DNA of 56,964 nucleotides from Chitinophagaceae bacterium (GTDB taxonomy: Bacteria > Bacteroidota > Bacteroidia > Chitinophagales > Chitinophagaceae), in the NCBI GenBank assembly GCA_947455215.1, contig CANGNA010000022.1, positions 1-56,964 of the forward strand, in the 5' to 3' direction. The stretch's first letter is position 1; each line of letters begins with the position of its first letter. A program made the translations under genes and the position numbers. This document shows, in pieces, positions 23,004 to 32,071 of the stretch. The notes beneath the pieces were generated by a model. That model ran no database searches, was not told the DNA's origin, and was given only the letters and a program-made list of their open reading frames with translations.

Positions 23004-25712
23004 TTATTCGTCGTTGTGCTTTTTCTTCTTCTTTCTTTTATGCTTACCCGTAGCCGGTTGTGGTTCTTCTGTGGTAGCGGGTGTAGCGGTTTCTTCTACA
23101 GGTGGTTCAAAGGTGTCTTTCATCATAGTGGCCAGCTCTTCCCTTTCGGCCTTATCTGTTTCTTCTGTTATTACCTGGGTCAGTGTGCTTTTTATCTGTG
23201 CCAGTCGCTTTTGTGCTGTAGCGGCTTCGTCTTTGTTGTCGCTTTTCACATTGCTCAGCTGGTTGCCCCCGGCCTGTATCAGCATGCCGGTAAGGCCGCT
23301 GCGGTAGCTCTTCATTTCTTCCTGGCGAATGAGCGTGCTGTAAGCGTCAAGAACTTTGGTAAACGCATCATCGCTCTTTACATTTTTCATATAGCGGCTC
23401 ATAGCGCCTGCCAGTGCAAATTTTTTTGTTCCGCTGGCTTGTGTGCTCCATTGTGTAATGGTAGTGGCATCCTCATCTTTAGCCGCCTGGCCTATATTGC
23501 TGCATATGGCAGATTGCAAAGAAGAACGATTATCTCCCGAGGCCATTTTATGGGCTATGGTATAGGCGGTGTCTTTATCTATTTTGCCCAGTGCATTCAG
23601 CGCGGCACCTGCCACCATGTAAGAACTGTCTGCAACCCCGGCCAGCAGCACATCTTTGGCATTGTTCAGTTTCCATTCCCCGACCAGTTTCATAGCGTCA
23701 GCACGCACAGTGTTGCTGCCGTCGTGGCCTGCCATCTCTATCACCTGGTTGCCCCACCTCTTGCGGTAGCGGTCGCTCTTCATAGCTTCCATTTCGTCCA
23801 GTACGTAGCTGCGTACATTGGTCGATGGATCTTTCAATGCCATGCCTATCAGCTCTTGTGTGGCACTGTCGGGCATTTGTTTGCAGGCACCTGTTATGGC
23901 CAGTTCGCGCAATATGATGTCGTCTTTACTGGCCGCATATTGTTGCAGCCATTGTATGGGCTTCTTAGTTTCCCTTATGTCGCCCGGCAGTATATGCTGC
24001 TGGTCGGGTACAAACACAGGTGCTACACCATTTTTATAGTTGTAGGTAAATGTCTCCGTGCGCTTGCTGATGTTCCAGTCTATAATGGTCTGCTCGTTGC
24101 CATAGATCAGCGCTGCTTTTAGCGGCAGCGTGTAGTTGAATGTACTGTCGCTGTTGGACTGTGTTACGGTTATCGACAGTGTTTTGGCGGTATCGTTATA
24201 GTTATAGGCAACCTTCAGCGATGGGTGGCCGGGATGGTAATACCATTGGTTGAAGAACCAGTTCCAGTCTTGCCCGGTGGCTTCTTCTACTGCCATGCGC
24301 CAGTTATGTGCCTCGGCGGGTTGCAGGGCATTTTTGGTAAGGTATATGTTCATGGACTTGTAGAAGGCTGCATCGCCTATCAGGGTTTGCAGGTAGTGCA
24401 GTATGGCACCACCCTTATTATAGGATATAGCATCAAACACATCCTCGCGGCTGTTGTAGTTGAAGCGCACCAGCTGCGGATCTTTGAACGATGCTGACCC
24501 CAGGTAGCGTTGCAGGTCGTTCCAGGCCAGGGCATCTCCCTCGTCCTTGCCATACTTGTGCCTGCGCCAAAGCTGCTCGCCGTAGTTGGCAAAAGACTCG
24601 TTCACAGTAATGTTGCTCCACGATTCAGCAGTAACATAGTCGCCAAACCATTGGTGGAACAACTCGTGCGATACCACATCTTCTGAGTTCTTGTCGGCAA
24701 TCTCGCGTGCATCCTGGTTCATGAACTCGCCAAAGAGTGATGCTGAAGTATTCTCCATAGCCCCCGATACATAGTCGCGCACTACCACCTGGCTGTATTT
24801 ATTCCACGGGTAGGGTACACCTGTTATCTCGGAAAAGTACCCCATCATCTCCGGCGTGTTGTTGAACATCATGCGGGCATAACGCTCATATGCCGGCTCT
24901 ACCAGGTAGTTCACCTCTTTGTTGTTCCACTTTTCTTTTACCGTGCTGAATTTGCCAATGGCAAACATGGTGGCATATGCCTGTATGGGCTGGTCCATGC
25001 GCCATATATCGGTACGCAGGCCATTAGCTTCTTTATTCTGCTTTACCAGTGCACCATTGCTCAGGGTGGTCATCTCATCGGGCACGGTAAGCTCTATCTG
25101 CGTGGTAAAGCGTACGTTAGGCTTGTCGAAGGTGATCATCCAGTGGCTGTTAGACTCGGTCTCTCCCTGTGTCCATATCTGCATTGGCTTATTGGGTATC
25201 TTACCTTCGCTATTAATAAAGTACAGGCCCCTGTCATCGGTAATAGCTGCGCTGCCACCTGTGTTCTGTGCATAGGGCATGGCAGTATATTTAAAAAACA
25301 GCTCTATACTATCTGTAGCAGCATAAGTATGGTCGAGTTTTACTGATAGCCTGTCGTTGGTATAGGCGAATTGCAGTGGCTTTCTGCCTGCTTTGGTATT
25401 CACACATACCGAGTCTATGCGCATGCTTTTGGCGTCCAGTACTATACTATCGGTGGCGTAGCACCATGGCCTGGCGGTTATCCATTCCCGGGCATCGGCT
25501 GTTTTACCCTTCCAGTCGAAGGATAGCGCTACGCGTGTTCTGGCTATCTTCCATGCCTGTGTTACCGTGGCCTGGTAGGGCGGTTTGCCCCCTTTGGAAC
25601 TAACAGAAAGTTCTTTGAGCGTTACATGCTCTGTGGTGTCGGCAGCAATATGGTGTCTGGCCTGTGCTATGCCGGCAATAAATGTGAGTGGTAGTAAAAG
25701 CGAATATTTCAT
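23004..25712 (-). CDS. Secreted M1-family metallo-aminopeptidase
   Basis: A 902-residue exported zinc peptidase. Signal peptide 'LLLPLTFIAGIAQA', N-terminal beta domain, 'SGAMENTSASLF' (the GxMEN exopeptidase motif), the zinc site HExxH as 'SHELFHQWF' with H349, E350, H353, and the distal zinc ligand Glu in 'NESFANYGEQ'. From about residue 560 a helical HEAT-like C-terminal region follows ('STNVRSYVLDEMEAM', 'ADAMKLVGEWKLNNAK'). The extreme C-terminus is a Lys/Arg/His-rich tail ('KHKRKKKKKHNDE'). The ATG at 25710-25712 is preferred over an open upstream extension because it begins the signal peptide. Likely role: peptide digestion in the periplasm. Confidence 0.93.
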   Translation of the reverse strand: MKYSLLLPLTFIAGIAQARHHIAADTTEHVTLKELSVSSKGGKPPYQATVTQAWKIARTRVALSFDWKGKTADAREWITARPWCYATDSIVLDAKSMRIDSVCVNTKAGRKPLQFAYTNDRLSVKLDHTYAATDSIELFFKYTAMPYAQNTGGSAAITDDRGLYFINSEGKIPNKPMQIWTQGETESNSHWMITFDKPNVRFTTQIELTVPDEMTTLSNGALVKQNKEANGLRTDIWRMDQPIQAYATMFAIGKFSTVKEKWNNKEVNYLVEPAYERYARMMFNNTPEMMGYFSEITGVPYPWNKYSQVVVRDYVSGAMENTSASLFGEFMNQDAREIADKNSEDVVSHELFHQWFGDYVTAESWSNITVNESFANYGEQLWRRHKYGKDEGDALAWNDLQRYLGSASFKDPQLVRFNYNSREDVFDAISYNKGGAILHYLQTLIGDAAFYKSMNIYLTKNALQPAEAHNWRMAVEEATGQDWNWFFNQWYYHPGHPSLKVAYNYNDTAKTLSITVTQSNSDSTFNYTLPLKAALIYGNEQTIIDWNISKRTETFTYNYKNGVAPVFVPDQQHILPGDIRETKKPIQWLQQYAASKDDIILRELAITGACKQMPDSATQELIGMALKDPSTNVRSYVLDEMEAMKSDRYRKRWGNQVIEMAGHDGSNTVRADAMKLVGEWKLNNAKDVLLAGVADSSYMVAGAALNALGKIDKDTAYTIAHKMASGDNRSSLQSAICSNIGQAAKDEDATTITQWSTQASGTKKFALAGAMSRYMKNVKSDDAFTKVLDAYSTLIRQEEMKSYRSGLTGMLIQAGGNQLSNVKSDNKDEAATAQKRLAQIKSTLTQVITEETDKAEREELATMMKDTFEPPVEETATPATTEEPQPATGKHKRKKKKKHNDE

Positions 25713-25872
25713 TGAAGCAAACGCCAAAGCGGCGCTTAGCAAATGTAGCAGGTTTACCAACACCTTGCATACCCCGTATGGCGGGACAAGCGGCAGTGGT
25801 GAACCGGATATTATTGTCGGGATAGCCCTTGAAACTGACAGGAATCACCGCCCGCATATAAGCAGAGGGTAT

Positions 25873-25880
25873 TATGTTTG
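25873..25880 (+). promoter_or_regulatory. -7 promoter box that decides the start of the DUF1801 gene
   Basis: TATGTTTG is an exact TAnnTTTG match and overlaps the first in-frame ATG at 25874. If real, transcription begins after that ATG, so translation must start at the second ATG, 25898. No clear -33 box. Confidence 0.4.
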
Positions 25881-25897
25881 TGGTAAATGAACATGCT

Positions 25898-26308
25898 ATG
25901 GCCAAAGGACCTGTTGCCGCCACTGTAGATGAATACCTGGAAGTATTGCCCGATGATGTGCAGGCAATGCTCGGTAAGCTGCGCAAGACCATCAAATCGG
26001 CCCTGCCTGCTGATGCGGAGGAGCTCATCAGCTATGCCATACCCGGCTATAAGGTAAATGGTGTACCGGTGATATTTTTTGCGGCGTTCAAGAACCATTG
26101 CTCGCTGGTGCCGGTAGGTAAGGATATTGTAGCCGCCCTGGGCGCTCAACTGGCGCCCTACAAGATAAAGGGCTACACCGTGCACTTTACCGTAGATAAC
26201 CCCTTGCCTGCTACCCTGGTAAGAGAGATACTGAAAATGCGCCTGGCTACTAATAAAGCGGTAGCAGCTGCCCAAAAGCCAAAAACTGCTGCCCGTAAGC
26301 AGGCATAA
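25898..26308 (+). CDS. DUF1801 / iron-chaperone-like small protein
   Basis: A 136-residue cytosolic protein of the YdhG/Fra-like DUF1801 fold. Family features are 'TVDEYLEVLPDDVQAMLGKL' near the N-terminus, 'ELISYAIPGYKVNG' and 'FFAAFKNHCSLVPVG', and a C-terminal 'PLPATLVREILKMRL' helix. An Ala/Lys-rich tail ends the protein. Relatives have been linked to iron delivery in Firmicutes, but the evidence for that role in this group is thin. I place the start at 25898 because of the promoter box over the earlier ATG. Confidence 0.82.
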   Translation: MAKGPVAATVDEYLEVLPDDVQAMLGKLRKTIKSALPADAEELISYAIPGYKVNGVPVIFFAAFKNHCSLVPVGKDIVAALGAQLAPYKIKGYTVHFTVDNPLPATLVREILKMRLATNKAVAAAQKPKTAARKQA

Positions 26309-26351
26309 GGCTACCGATGCCTGCACTGTGTGTTTGCGGGGAGATAACACT

Positions 26352-26359
26352 TAACTTTG
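26352..26359 (+). promoter_or_regulatory. Possible -7 box of the CPBP protease gene
   Basis: TAACTTTG lies 8 bases before the ATG at 26368, which would make the message nearly leaderless. TTTG occurs at 26333 but with a short 15-base spacing. Confidence 0.35.
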
Positions 26360-26367
26360 CGCCCTGT

Positions 26368-27303
26368 ATGAGATATTTCAGAACATATCCGTGGGCGCTG
26401 CAGTTGCTGCTGTTCGTGCTCATGATATTTACGCTGGCATCGCTGGGGCAATTGTGCCTGCAGGTGTTATTGCCTAAGGTGTATGGCGTGCAACTATCTT
26501 CGGTGTTGCAGGTAAACGAGCATAGCGCTCCGGAGATGATACATGTGGCGTTACTGGCACAGGGTATCCTTAGTGTGATGCTCTTTATGGTGCCCTCGCT
26601 GTTGTTCGCCAACTTTGCCCATCCTAAGCCTAAACAATACCTGGGACTGAATGCTCCTAAAAGGCCAGCGCACATGGTACTGTCTGTAATGCTGATAGTT
26701 ACGGCCATGCCATTGCTGATGCAACTGGAGTGGGGGATGAGCCAGATCAACTTCGGGCCCGATGTAAAGGTAAAGCAGGCCGCTGCCGAAGCAGTGCAAA
26801 AGGCATTCCTGACCATGCCCACCTTTGCCGATTTTCTGCGCACTTTCATTGTAATGGCCATTATCCCTGCTATAGGTGAAGAGCTGTTCTTTAGGGGCAT
26901 GCTGATGCGCTTTGCCCGCCAGAAGGCCCGCAACATGGTGATGCCGATCGTGTTTACTGCAGTGATCTTTGCGTTTTCTCATTCCAACTATTATGGTATG
27001 CCATCTATATTACTGGCAGGTGCATTGCTGGCGGTTATCTACTACCTTACCGGTTCTATATGGAATGGTATTCTGGCGCATATGGTATTTAATGGATCGC
27101 AGGTATTGCTCACTTACCTGCATGTGGTCAGCGACAGCTCAAACGGACTGCATGTGGGTGTGATATTGGGCGATGGCCTGCTATTTGGTTGGACCCTGCA
27201 GATGCTATGGCAACGGAGAACGCCACTTGCCGATAACTGGTACCAGGATTTTGACCAGCCAAAGAATACTGAAACAGATAAAGAATCAGCTATCTTTAAC
27301 TAG
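26368..27303 (+). CDS. CPBP-family (CAAX/bacteriocin-processing) intramembrane metalloprotease
   Basis: A 311-residue polytopic protein with about eight membrane segments. The Abi/CPBP motif 1 is 'GEELFFRG' with E171, E172 and R176; motif 2 is 'FAFSHSNYYG' with the metal-binding His; motif 3 is 'GILAHMVFNGSQ' with His and Asn. All expected catalytic residues are there, so it should be an active intramembrane protease. Substrate unknown. The ATG at 26368 follows a promoter-like box. cdsA begins 45 bases downstream on the same strand. Confidence 0.92.
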   Translation: MRYFRTYPWALQLLLFVLMIFTLASLGQLCLQVLLPKVYGVQLSSVLQVNEHSAPEMIHVALLAQGILSVMLFMVPSLLFANFAHPKPKQYLGLNAPKRPAHMVLSVMLIVTAMPLLMQLEWGMSQINFGPDVKVKQAAAEAVQKAFLTMPTFADFLRTFIVMAIIPAIGEELFFRGMLMRFARQKARNMVMPIVFTAVIFAFSHSNYYGMPSILLAGALLAVIYYLTGSIWNGILAHMVFNGSQVLLTYLHVVSDSSNGLHVGVILGDGLLFGWTLQMLWQRRTPLADNWYQDFDQPKNTETDKESAIFN

Positions 27304-27348
27304 TCGGCAAGCTTTTTTAGTTTTTACCTTTACTCTTTAATTTTTGAT

Positions 27349-28218
27349 ATGGCTCTGAATATGCCCGTTTTCTATAAGCGCACCGCAAGCGCCATTGTGT
27401 TTGCAGCAATAATGCTGGTGGGGTTGCTATGGAGAGCTGATGCATTCCTGGCGCTTATCGTAGTTATCAATGTGCTTTGTTTGCGGGAGTTTTTCAAGCT
27501 GATGAAAAAGATAGACCCGGAGACTTATTGGCCGGTATGGCTGGAGATAGTCTTACAGGTCTTTAGTGTTGCTATTCTGGTTGGCAGTTGTAGCTGGTCT
27601 ATTGGATGTTTAAATGATGGCGAACCGCCCTTATTCGAAGCAACACGCGAAATTATTAGCGGCTTAAGGGACTTAGCTAAATTAATGCTAATTGCTCCTG
27701 CAATAATGATCATTATTGGGGTCATATCTCCAAGAAATAGTACAAAAGCGGTATTGTTCTCGCTTGCGGGTTTGTTCTATATCACAATGCCAATGATCTT
27801 TTTGTTGCATATGGAAGAAAGGAACTTCATTCTCCCCATCGCACTCATCCTCATGATCTGGACCAATGACACCATGGCTTACCTGGTAGGCTCCTTTATA
27901 GGTAAAACTCCGTTCTCTCCCATATCGCCTAAGAAGACATGGGAAGGTACCGGTGGTGGTGCATTGCTCACTATGATAGGCGCTATGGTGTATGGTTACT
28001 TTTCGCACAAGTTCAGGCTGGTAGATTGGGCGGTACTTGGTCTTTGTGCAGCTGTAGCCGGTACCCTGGGCGATCTGGTAGAGTCTAAGTTGAAGCGCAT
28101 GGCCGATGTAAAGGACTCCGGCAACATCATGCCGGGCCACGGTGGCGCATTAGACAGGTTCGATTCACTGCTGCTGGCGGCCCCTTTCGCAGGGTGTTAC
28201 GTCATGCTCTTTATGTAA
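27349..28218 (+). CDS. cdsA: Phosphatidate cytidylyltransferase (CdsA)
   Basis: A 289-residue membrane enzyme that makes CDP-diacylglycerol from phosphatidate and CTP, the branch point for phospholipid synthesis. It has about eight membrane helices and the complete CdsA signature near the C-terminus: 'SKLKRMADVKDSGNIMPGHG' followed by 'GALDRFDSL'. Another conserved patch is 'SPKKTWEGTGGG'. Start at ATG 27349, with Met5 a possible alternative. Its last 22 bases overlap the 3' end of the convergent methyltransferase gene. Confidence 0.94.
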   Translation: MALNMPVFYKRTASAIVFAAIMLVGLLWRADAFLALIVVINVLCLREFFKLMKKIDPETYWPVWLEIVLQVFSVAILVGSCSWSIGCLNDGEPPLFEATREIISGLRDLAKLMLIAPAIMIIIGVISPRNSTKAVLFSLAGLFYITMPMIFLLHMEERNFILPIALILMIWTNDTMAYLVGSFIGKTPFSPISPKKTWEGTGGGALLTMIGAMVYGYFSHKFRLVDWAVLGLCAAVAGTLGDLVESKLKRMADVKDSGNIMPGHGGALDRFDSLLLAAPFAGCYVMLFM

Positions 28219-28880
28219 ACAGCGCTTTCAATAAGGCCATTCATCAGCTGCTTGACGTGTACGGGCATCAAGCCACGCTTATCGAAGATTCGGTACATAT
28301 CCGGCAACTGCCTGTTGCTTAGGCCACAGATCAAACCAAAGAACAGGTACATACTTTTCAGCAGCAGTTTGTGGTTGGTTGCACCACTATTCCTGAAGTC
28401 GGTATAGAACCACTGCCCACCGGTAGCAAAGTGTGGCAACAGCTTGCTAACAATATCCCCGGCCTCGTGGTCATTAAAATTATCGAAGAAGAAGGCTGTG
28501 ATGATCACATCGTAGTGGCCACCCAGTTGGGCATCCTGTATGGGGGCGGTGATAAAGTTGGTAAGGAATGGCGCTTCAGAGAGCGCAGGGTCAGACGTTA
28601 TGCGCTTTTGAGCCAGTTCTACCATCTTTGGCGCTGCCTCTACATAGGTAATGGATAGCTTACTGTTGTGGTATATACGCGCCAGTTCCTCCAATTTCCA
28701 CCCGCTACCACCGCCAACTATCAATACCCGGGCATCCTGTGGTATCAGGTGCAGAAAGGTAGCCTGCGCCTGCTGCAGCTTGTTGCCAAACACCAGCCGG
28801 GCAAGGCGGTCGTAAAAGAATGCAGCATTGTTATATCCGTTGTTCATGGCATTTTCAAAACGATTCAGATATCCTGCCAT
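28197..28880 (-). CDS. Class I SAM-dependent methyltransferase
   Basis: A 227-residue cytosolic protein with a Rossmann methyltransferase core: SAM-binding motif I 'VLIVGGGSGWKLEEL', acidic end of strand 2 in 'ITYVEAAPKMVELA', and motif IV region 'YDVIITAFFFDNFND'. The C-terminal part ('LLKSMYLFFGLICGLSNRQL') resembles quinone- and lipid-type methyltransferases, but the substrate cannot be read from sequence. The 3' end overlaps cdsA on the other strand by 22 bases. Confidence 0.86.
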   Translation of the reverse strand: MAGYLNRFENAMNNGYNNAAFFYDRLARLVFGNKLQQAQATFLHLIPQDARVLIVGGGSGWKLEELARIYHNSKLSITYVEAAPKMVELAQKRITSDPALSEAPFLTNFITAPIQDAQLGGHYDVIITAFFFDNFNDHEAGDIVSKLLPHFATGGQWFYTDFRNSGATNHKLLLKSMYLFFGLICGLSNRQLPDMYRIFDKRGLMPVHVKQLMNGLIESAVYIKSMT

Positions 28881-28894
28881 TATTGCCCATGTCC

Positions 28895-28925
28895 GTGTCG
28901 CCCTTCGACAGGCTCAGGGTGACAC
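28895..28925. repeat. Short palindromic intergenic repeat, copy 1
   Basis: A 10-bp stem with one G-T pair (28895-28904 with 28916-28925) around an 11-base loop containing CGACAGGCTC. Its reverse complement matches the element embedded in the enolase terminator at 35294-35317 at about 20 of 24 positions (core CCTGAGCnTGnCGAAGG). It sits between proline dehydrogenase and the methyltransferase. Confidence 0.75.
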
Positions 28926-28937
28926 TCTGATAATAAC

Positions 28938-28969
28938 AGCTGTGCCACACTTTAAAGTGTGGCACAGCT
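28938..28969 (-). terminator. Perfect 32-bp palindrome, likely terminator of proline dehydrogenase
   Basis: Arms 28938-28953 and 28954-28969 are exact reverse complements with no spacer, so the RNA hairpin would have a loop formed from its AT centre. It begins 9 bases past the stop of proline dehydrogenase (minus strand). Only weak U-richness follows, so termination strength is uncertain. Confidence 0.6.
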
Positions 28970-28977
28970 ACAGGACT

Positions 28978-30144
28978 TTATAATCTTCTGCGTTGCATCT
29001 CGCGTTCTATCAGGGTAAGCTCGCGGCCTGTCTGGCCTGCTACCGATGTGTTTTCCTGTGCCCTGCGCATCAGGTAGGGGATCACATCTTCTACAGGTCC
29101 GTAGGGCAGGTACTTGGCCACGTGGTAGCCACTGTGTGCCAGGTTGAAGGAGATATTATCGCTCATACCAAACAACTGGGAGAAATATACCTTGTCAGTA
29201 GTTGCCGGTATGCCGTTCTCTTCCATATAGCGGGCGGCCTTCATGCAGCTGTTCTCGTTGTGCGTGCCTATGAATACCGACAGGCTGTTGATGTGCTGCA
29301 GGCAATAGAGCACTGCTTCATCATAATCGCGGTCGGTGGCGTCTTTAGTAGGTTGTATAGGGTCGCGGTAACCAACAGATGCAGCACGGTTACGTTCCTT
29401 TTCCATATAGGCTCCGCGTACCAGTTTGGCACCCAGCTGGTAGCCATGAGTTTCCGCAAAAGCTACCGATTCTTTCAGGAACTCCAGCCTGTCGTGGCGG
29501 TACAGCTGGAAGGTATTGAACACGATGGCCTTGCTCTTGTTGTAGGCAGCCATCATGGCGTCGGTCAGGTCGTCAACAGGTTTCTGTATCCAGCTTTCTT
29601 CAGCATCTACCAGTACCATTACATTATGCTCGGCAGCAGCCTTGCAGATAAAATCTATACGATCGTAAATGCGCTTCCATTCAGCCTGTTCGTCAGCGTT
29701 CAGTGGTGCCTCAGCATGCAGTTTTTCCAGTAGAGCAAAGCGGGCAAAGCCGGTCACCTTCAGGCTGATGAAAGGGATATTCTTATTGGTGGCTGCGTAC
29801 TTGATGGCCTTGATGAACTCAGGCACTGCACGGTCAAAATCTTCTTCGCTCTCCTTGCCTTCTACGCCGTAGTCCAGTATGGTACCTACGCCGTACTTGC
29901 CAATGGCAGCTGCTGTTTGTGCCGCTTCGTCCATGGTCTCGCCACCGCAAAACTGGTCGAAAAGCGTTTTTTTGATGAGGCCCTTAACAGGCAGTTTCCA
30001 CGATATGGCGATCTGGGTCATCTTCATGCCCAGGCTGGCAATGGCAGGCGAACCCATAGACGAGAAGAGGAACCTGGCCATCTTCATGTCCTTATCACTA
30101 CGGTATTTAAAAGCTATTTCAGTATTGTCGAACTGTGGCAGCAT
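28978..30144 (-). CDS. Proline dehydrogenase
   Basis: A 388-residue FAD-dependent enzyme that oxidises proline to pyrroline-5-carboxylate, the first step of proline use. It is the stand-alone monofunctional form. Barrel motifs are visible: 'TILDYGVEGKE', 'ISLKVTGFARFALLEK', 'VLVDAEESWIQ', 'QLYRHDRLEFL', 'GAKLVRGAYMEKERNRA', 'IGTHNE' and 'FSQLFGMSDNISF', closing with 'YLPYGPVEDVIPYLMRRAQEN'. The ATG at 30142-30144 gives the usual N-terminus. No P5C dehydrogenase gene is adjacent. Confidence 0.94.
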   Translation of the reverse strand: MLPQFDNTEIAFKYRSDKDMKMARFLFSSMGSPAIASLGMKMTQIAISWKLPVKGLIKKTLFDQFCGGETMDEAAQTAAAIGKYGVGTILDYGVEGKESEEDFDRAVPEFIKAIKYAATNKNIPFISLKVTGFARFALLEKLHAEAPLNADEQAEWKRIYDRIDFICKAAAEHNVMVLVDAEESWIQKPVDDLTDAMMAAYNKSKAIVFNTFQLYRHDRLEFLKESVAFAETHGYQLGAKLVRGAYMEKERNRAASVGYRDPIQPTKDATDRDYDEAVLYCLQHINSLSVFIGTHNENSCMKAARYMEENGIPATTDKVYFSQLFGMSDNISFNLAHSGYHVAKYLPYGPVEDVIPYLMRRAQENTSVAGQTGRELTLIEREMQRRRL

Positions 30145-30165
30145 ATAGTTATATATAATTGGGTG

Positions 30166-30173
30166 CAAAGGTA
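30166..30173 (-). promoter_or_regulatory. Probable -7 box of the proline dehydrogenase promoter
   Basis: On the minus strand TACCTTTG, an exact TAnnTTTG match, lies 21 bases before the start codon. CTTT is at the 19-base position upstream; a TTTG match is 16 bases away. Confidence 0.45.
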
Positions 30174-30318
30174 CACCATGTAGCCAAAACAAAAGACGCT
30201 ACACTTGTGTGGTTTGCTATATATGAATATGTTTTTACTCAGGAGATAAACCTGCTCCAAGAACACGGATATTAAGACCGGGCAACCTTTTAGGTTTTCA
30301 CTTTTGACTTTTGACTTC

Positions 30319-31338
30319 TTAGTGTATCCCCCTGGCATTAAGTGCCTGCTGGTAAGCACGGGCATTTTTCAGGTGTTCGGCATCGGTAGATGCGAATACG
30401 GATGCACCGCTCAGATCGGCCTTGGCACAGAAGAAGATGTAAGTGGTCTTAGGGGCTTCCAATACTGCCTCTATCGATCCGTTGGATGGCGTGCAGATAG
30501 GGCCCGGAGGCAGGCCGGTATTGCGGTAGGTGTTGTAAGGAGACTCCGTTTGCAGCATTACACCGGTTACGCGCTTGATGGCAAAGTCGCCGATGGCAAA
30601 TTTTACGGTAGGGTCGGCCTGTAGCTTCATGCCTTTGTCCAGGCGGTTCAGGTACACGCTGGCAATGTTCAGTTTATCTGCCGGTACATTACTTTCCTCG
30701 TCTATGATAGAGGCCATAATGGTAGCCTGTATAGGAGTAAGACCGTGTTTTTTAGCTTCCTGTTTGCGTTCGTCGGTCCAGAAGCGGCTATAGTTGGCCT
30801 GTATCTTTTTAAATGCTTTGTCGGCTGTGGTGTTCCAGTAAAACTCGTAAGTGTCGGGGCGTACACCGCACATTACCGTGTTGGTGTCCAGGCCCATTTT
30901 GGCCAGGTACTCCGGGTTATGCATCAGCTCGCTCAGCTCCGCAGAATCTACTTCCAGGTTGGCAGATAGCATATGGATAAAATCGGCCTTGGTACGCAGT
31001 TTATTGATCACCAGTTTCACCGGCACCTGGCGGCCATTGCGCAGTTTCTTCACCAGCTCGTAATTGGTCATGCCCCATTTTATCTGGTACTTGCCGGGGC
31101 GTATATGTTCTGGCAGGCCGGCACGCTTGGCCAGGAAGTCAAAGCTATTGATATCGTTCACGTAGCCGTTCTCCAGCTGTTTCAGCAGCTGTTCATAGGT
31201 GGTGCCTGTTCTCACATACAGGAACTGCGCTTTGCTGCTGTTGGGCCCCAATATCTTGTAGGCGGCTATCAGCCCCAGCAGGATAACGACAACTATGATG
31301 ATGAGCGGTAACCGCGACTTTTTCTTTTTCTTAGCCAT
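30319..31338 (-). CDS. mltG: Endolytic murein transglycosylase MltG
   Basis: A 339-residue inner-membrane protein that cuts nascent glycan strands and so sets their length. One N-terminal membrane helix (about 10-29, 'LPLIIIVVVILLGLIAAYKI') preceded by a Lys-rich cytosolic start 'MAKKKKKSR', a LysM-like region, then the YceG catalytic domain with the catalytic Glu in 'MASIIDEESN' and conserved 'ASVYLNRL', 'LQADPTVKFA' and 'SPYNTYRNTGLPPGPI'. Third gene of a minus-strand group with the O-methyltransferase and the PagL-like gene (39- and 46-base gaps). Confidence 0.94.
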   Translation of the reverse strand: MAKKKKKSRLPLIIIVVVILLGLIAAYKILGPNSSKAQFLYVRTGTTYEQLLKQLENGYVNDINSFDFLAKRAGLPEHIRPGKYQIKWGMTNYELVKKLRNGRQVPVKLVINKLRTKADFIHMLSANLEVDSAELSELMHNPEYLAKMGLDTNTVMCGVRPDTYEFYWNTTADKAFKKIQANYSRFWTDERKQEAKKHGLTPIQATIMASIIDEESNVPADKLNIASVYLNRLDKGMKLQADPTVKFAIGDFAIKRVTGVMLQTESPYNTYRNTGLPPGPICTPSNGSIEAVLEAPKTTYIFFCAKADLSGASVFASTDAEHLKNARAYQQALNARGIH

Positions 31339-31377
31339 GGGTGCTAAAATACGTATTAATTAACCTTGTTTATCTGC

Positions 31378-32025
31378 TTACTTCTTTTGTATCAGCATCA
31401 GTCCGTCGCGCATCGGCAGTATTATTTGCTGCACCCGGTCGTCGGCCATTATCTTTTCGTTGAAGGCGTGCATGGCTTTTGCATTCTTGCTCTGCTGCTC
31501 GTGTGGCAGGGTCACATCCCCTTCGTACAGCACGTTATCGGCTATGATGGTACCACCCGGAGATAATTTGTCAAACACCAGGTCGTAGTATAAACCATAG
31601 CTGGCCTTGTCGGCATCTATGAACACCAGGTCGAACTGTTCGTCGAGCGTCGGTATCACCGTTGCCGCCTGTCCTATGTGGGTCACTATCTTATCGCGCA
31701 GTCCTGCCTGCCTGAAGTATTTATCGGTAAGGTATTCCAGTTCCTCATCAACATCTATGGTATGCAGTTGGCCATCATCGGCCATGCCGCGTGCCATACA
31801 TATGGCAGAGTAGCCGGTGAAGGTGCCTATCTCCAGTATGCGGCGGGGCCTGGTAGCCCGGCTGAACATTTGCAGGAAAGTGCCTTGCAGATGTCCCGAT
31901 ATCATTATTGCCCCGTGTACTTTAAGGTTGGTTTCCCGGTTCAGGGCCAGCAGCACCTCATCCTCTGCGCTGGTATGCGCTGCACAATAAGGCACTACGG
32001 TATCCGGGAGCGATGTTTTGGTCAT
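31378..32025 (-). CDS. Class I O-methyltransferase (caffeoyl-CoA/catechol OMT-like)
   Basis: A 215-residue SAM-dependent enzyme with the family pattern: SAM motif 'ILEIGTFTGYSAICMARG', 'LHTIDVDEE', and the metal/catalytic segment 'DLVFIDADKASYGLYYD' with 'GGTIIADNVLYEGDV'. These residues place it in the divalent-metal-dependent O-methyltransferase group related to TrmR/YrrM. Bacterial relatives modify tRNA uridine or small catechols; I cannot choose between them here. It lies between mltG and the lipid A deacylase-like gene on one probable transcript. Confidence 0.89.
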   Translation of the reverse strand: MTKTSLPDTVVPYCAAHTSAEDEVLLALNRETNLKVHGAIMISGHLQGTFLQMFSRATRPRRILEIGTFTGYSAICMARGMADDGQLHTIDVDEELEYLTDKYFRQAGLRDKIVTHIGQAATVIPTLDEQFDLVFIDADKASYGLYYDLVFDKLSPGGTIIADNVLYEGDVTLPHEQQSKNAKAMHAFNEKIMADDRVQQIILPMRDGLMLIQKK

Positions 32026-32071
32026 TGAGATATCCTATAAAGGGCTACTTAGCCCTGCTTTGATCATTGTG

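Noticed and set aside
22908-24122. 404-codon plus-strand frame opposite the M1 aminopeptidase
   Set aside because: Cys/Phe/His-rich composition and no signal or fold pattern; it starts before and runs over the aminopeptidase terminator.
30290-30320. ACTTTTG repeated twice near 30298-30311 as a plus-strand promoter
   Set aside because: The boxes precede no plus-strand gene; the downstream sequence is the 3' end of mltG on the minus strand. It is a simple-sequence coincidence.
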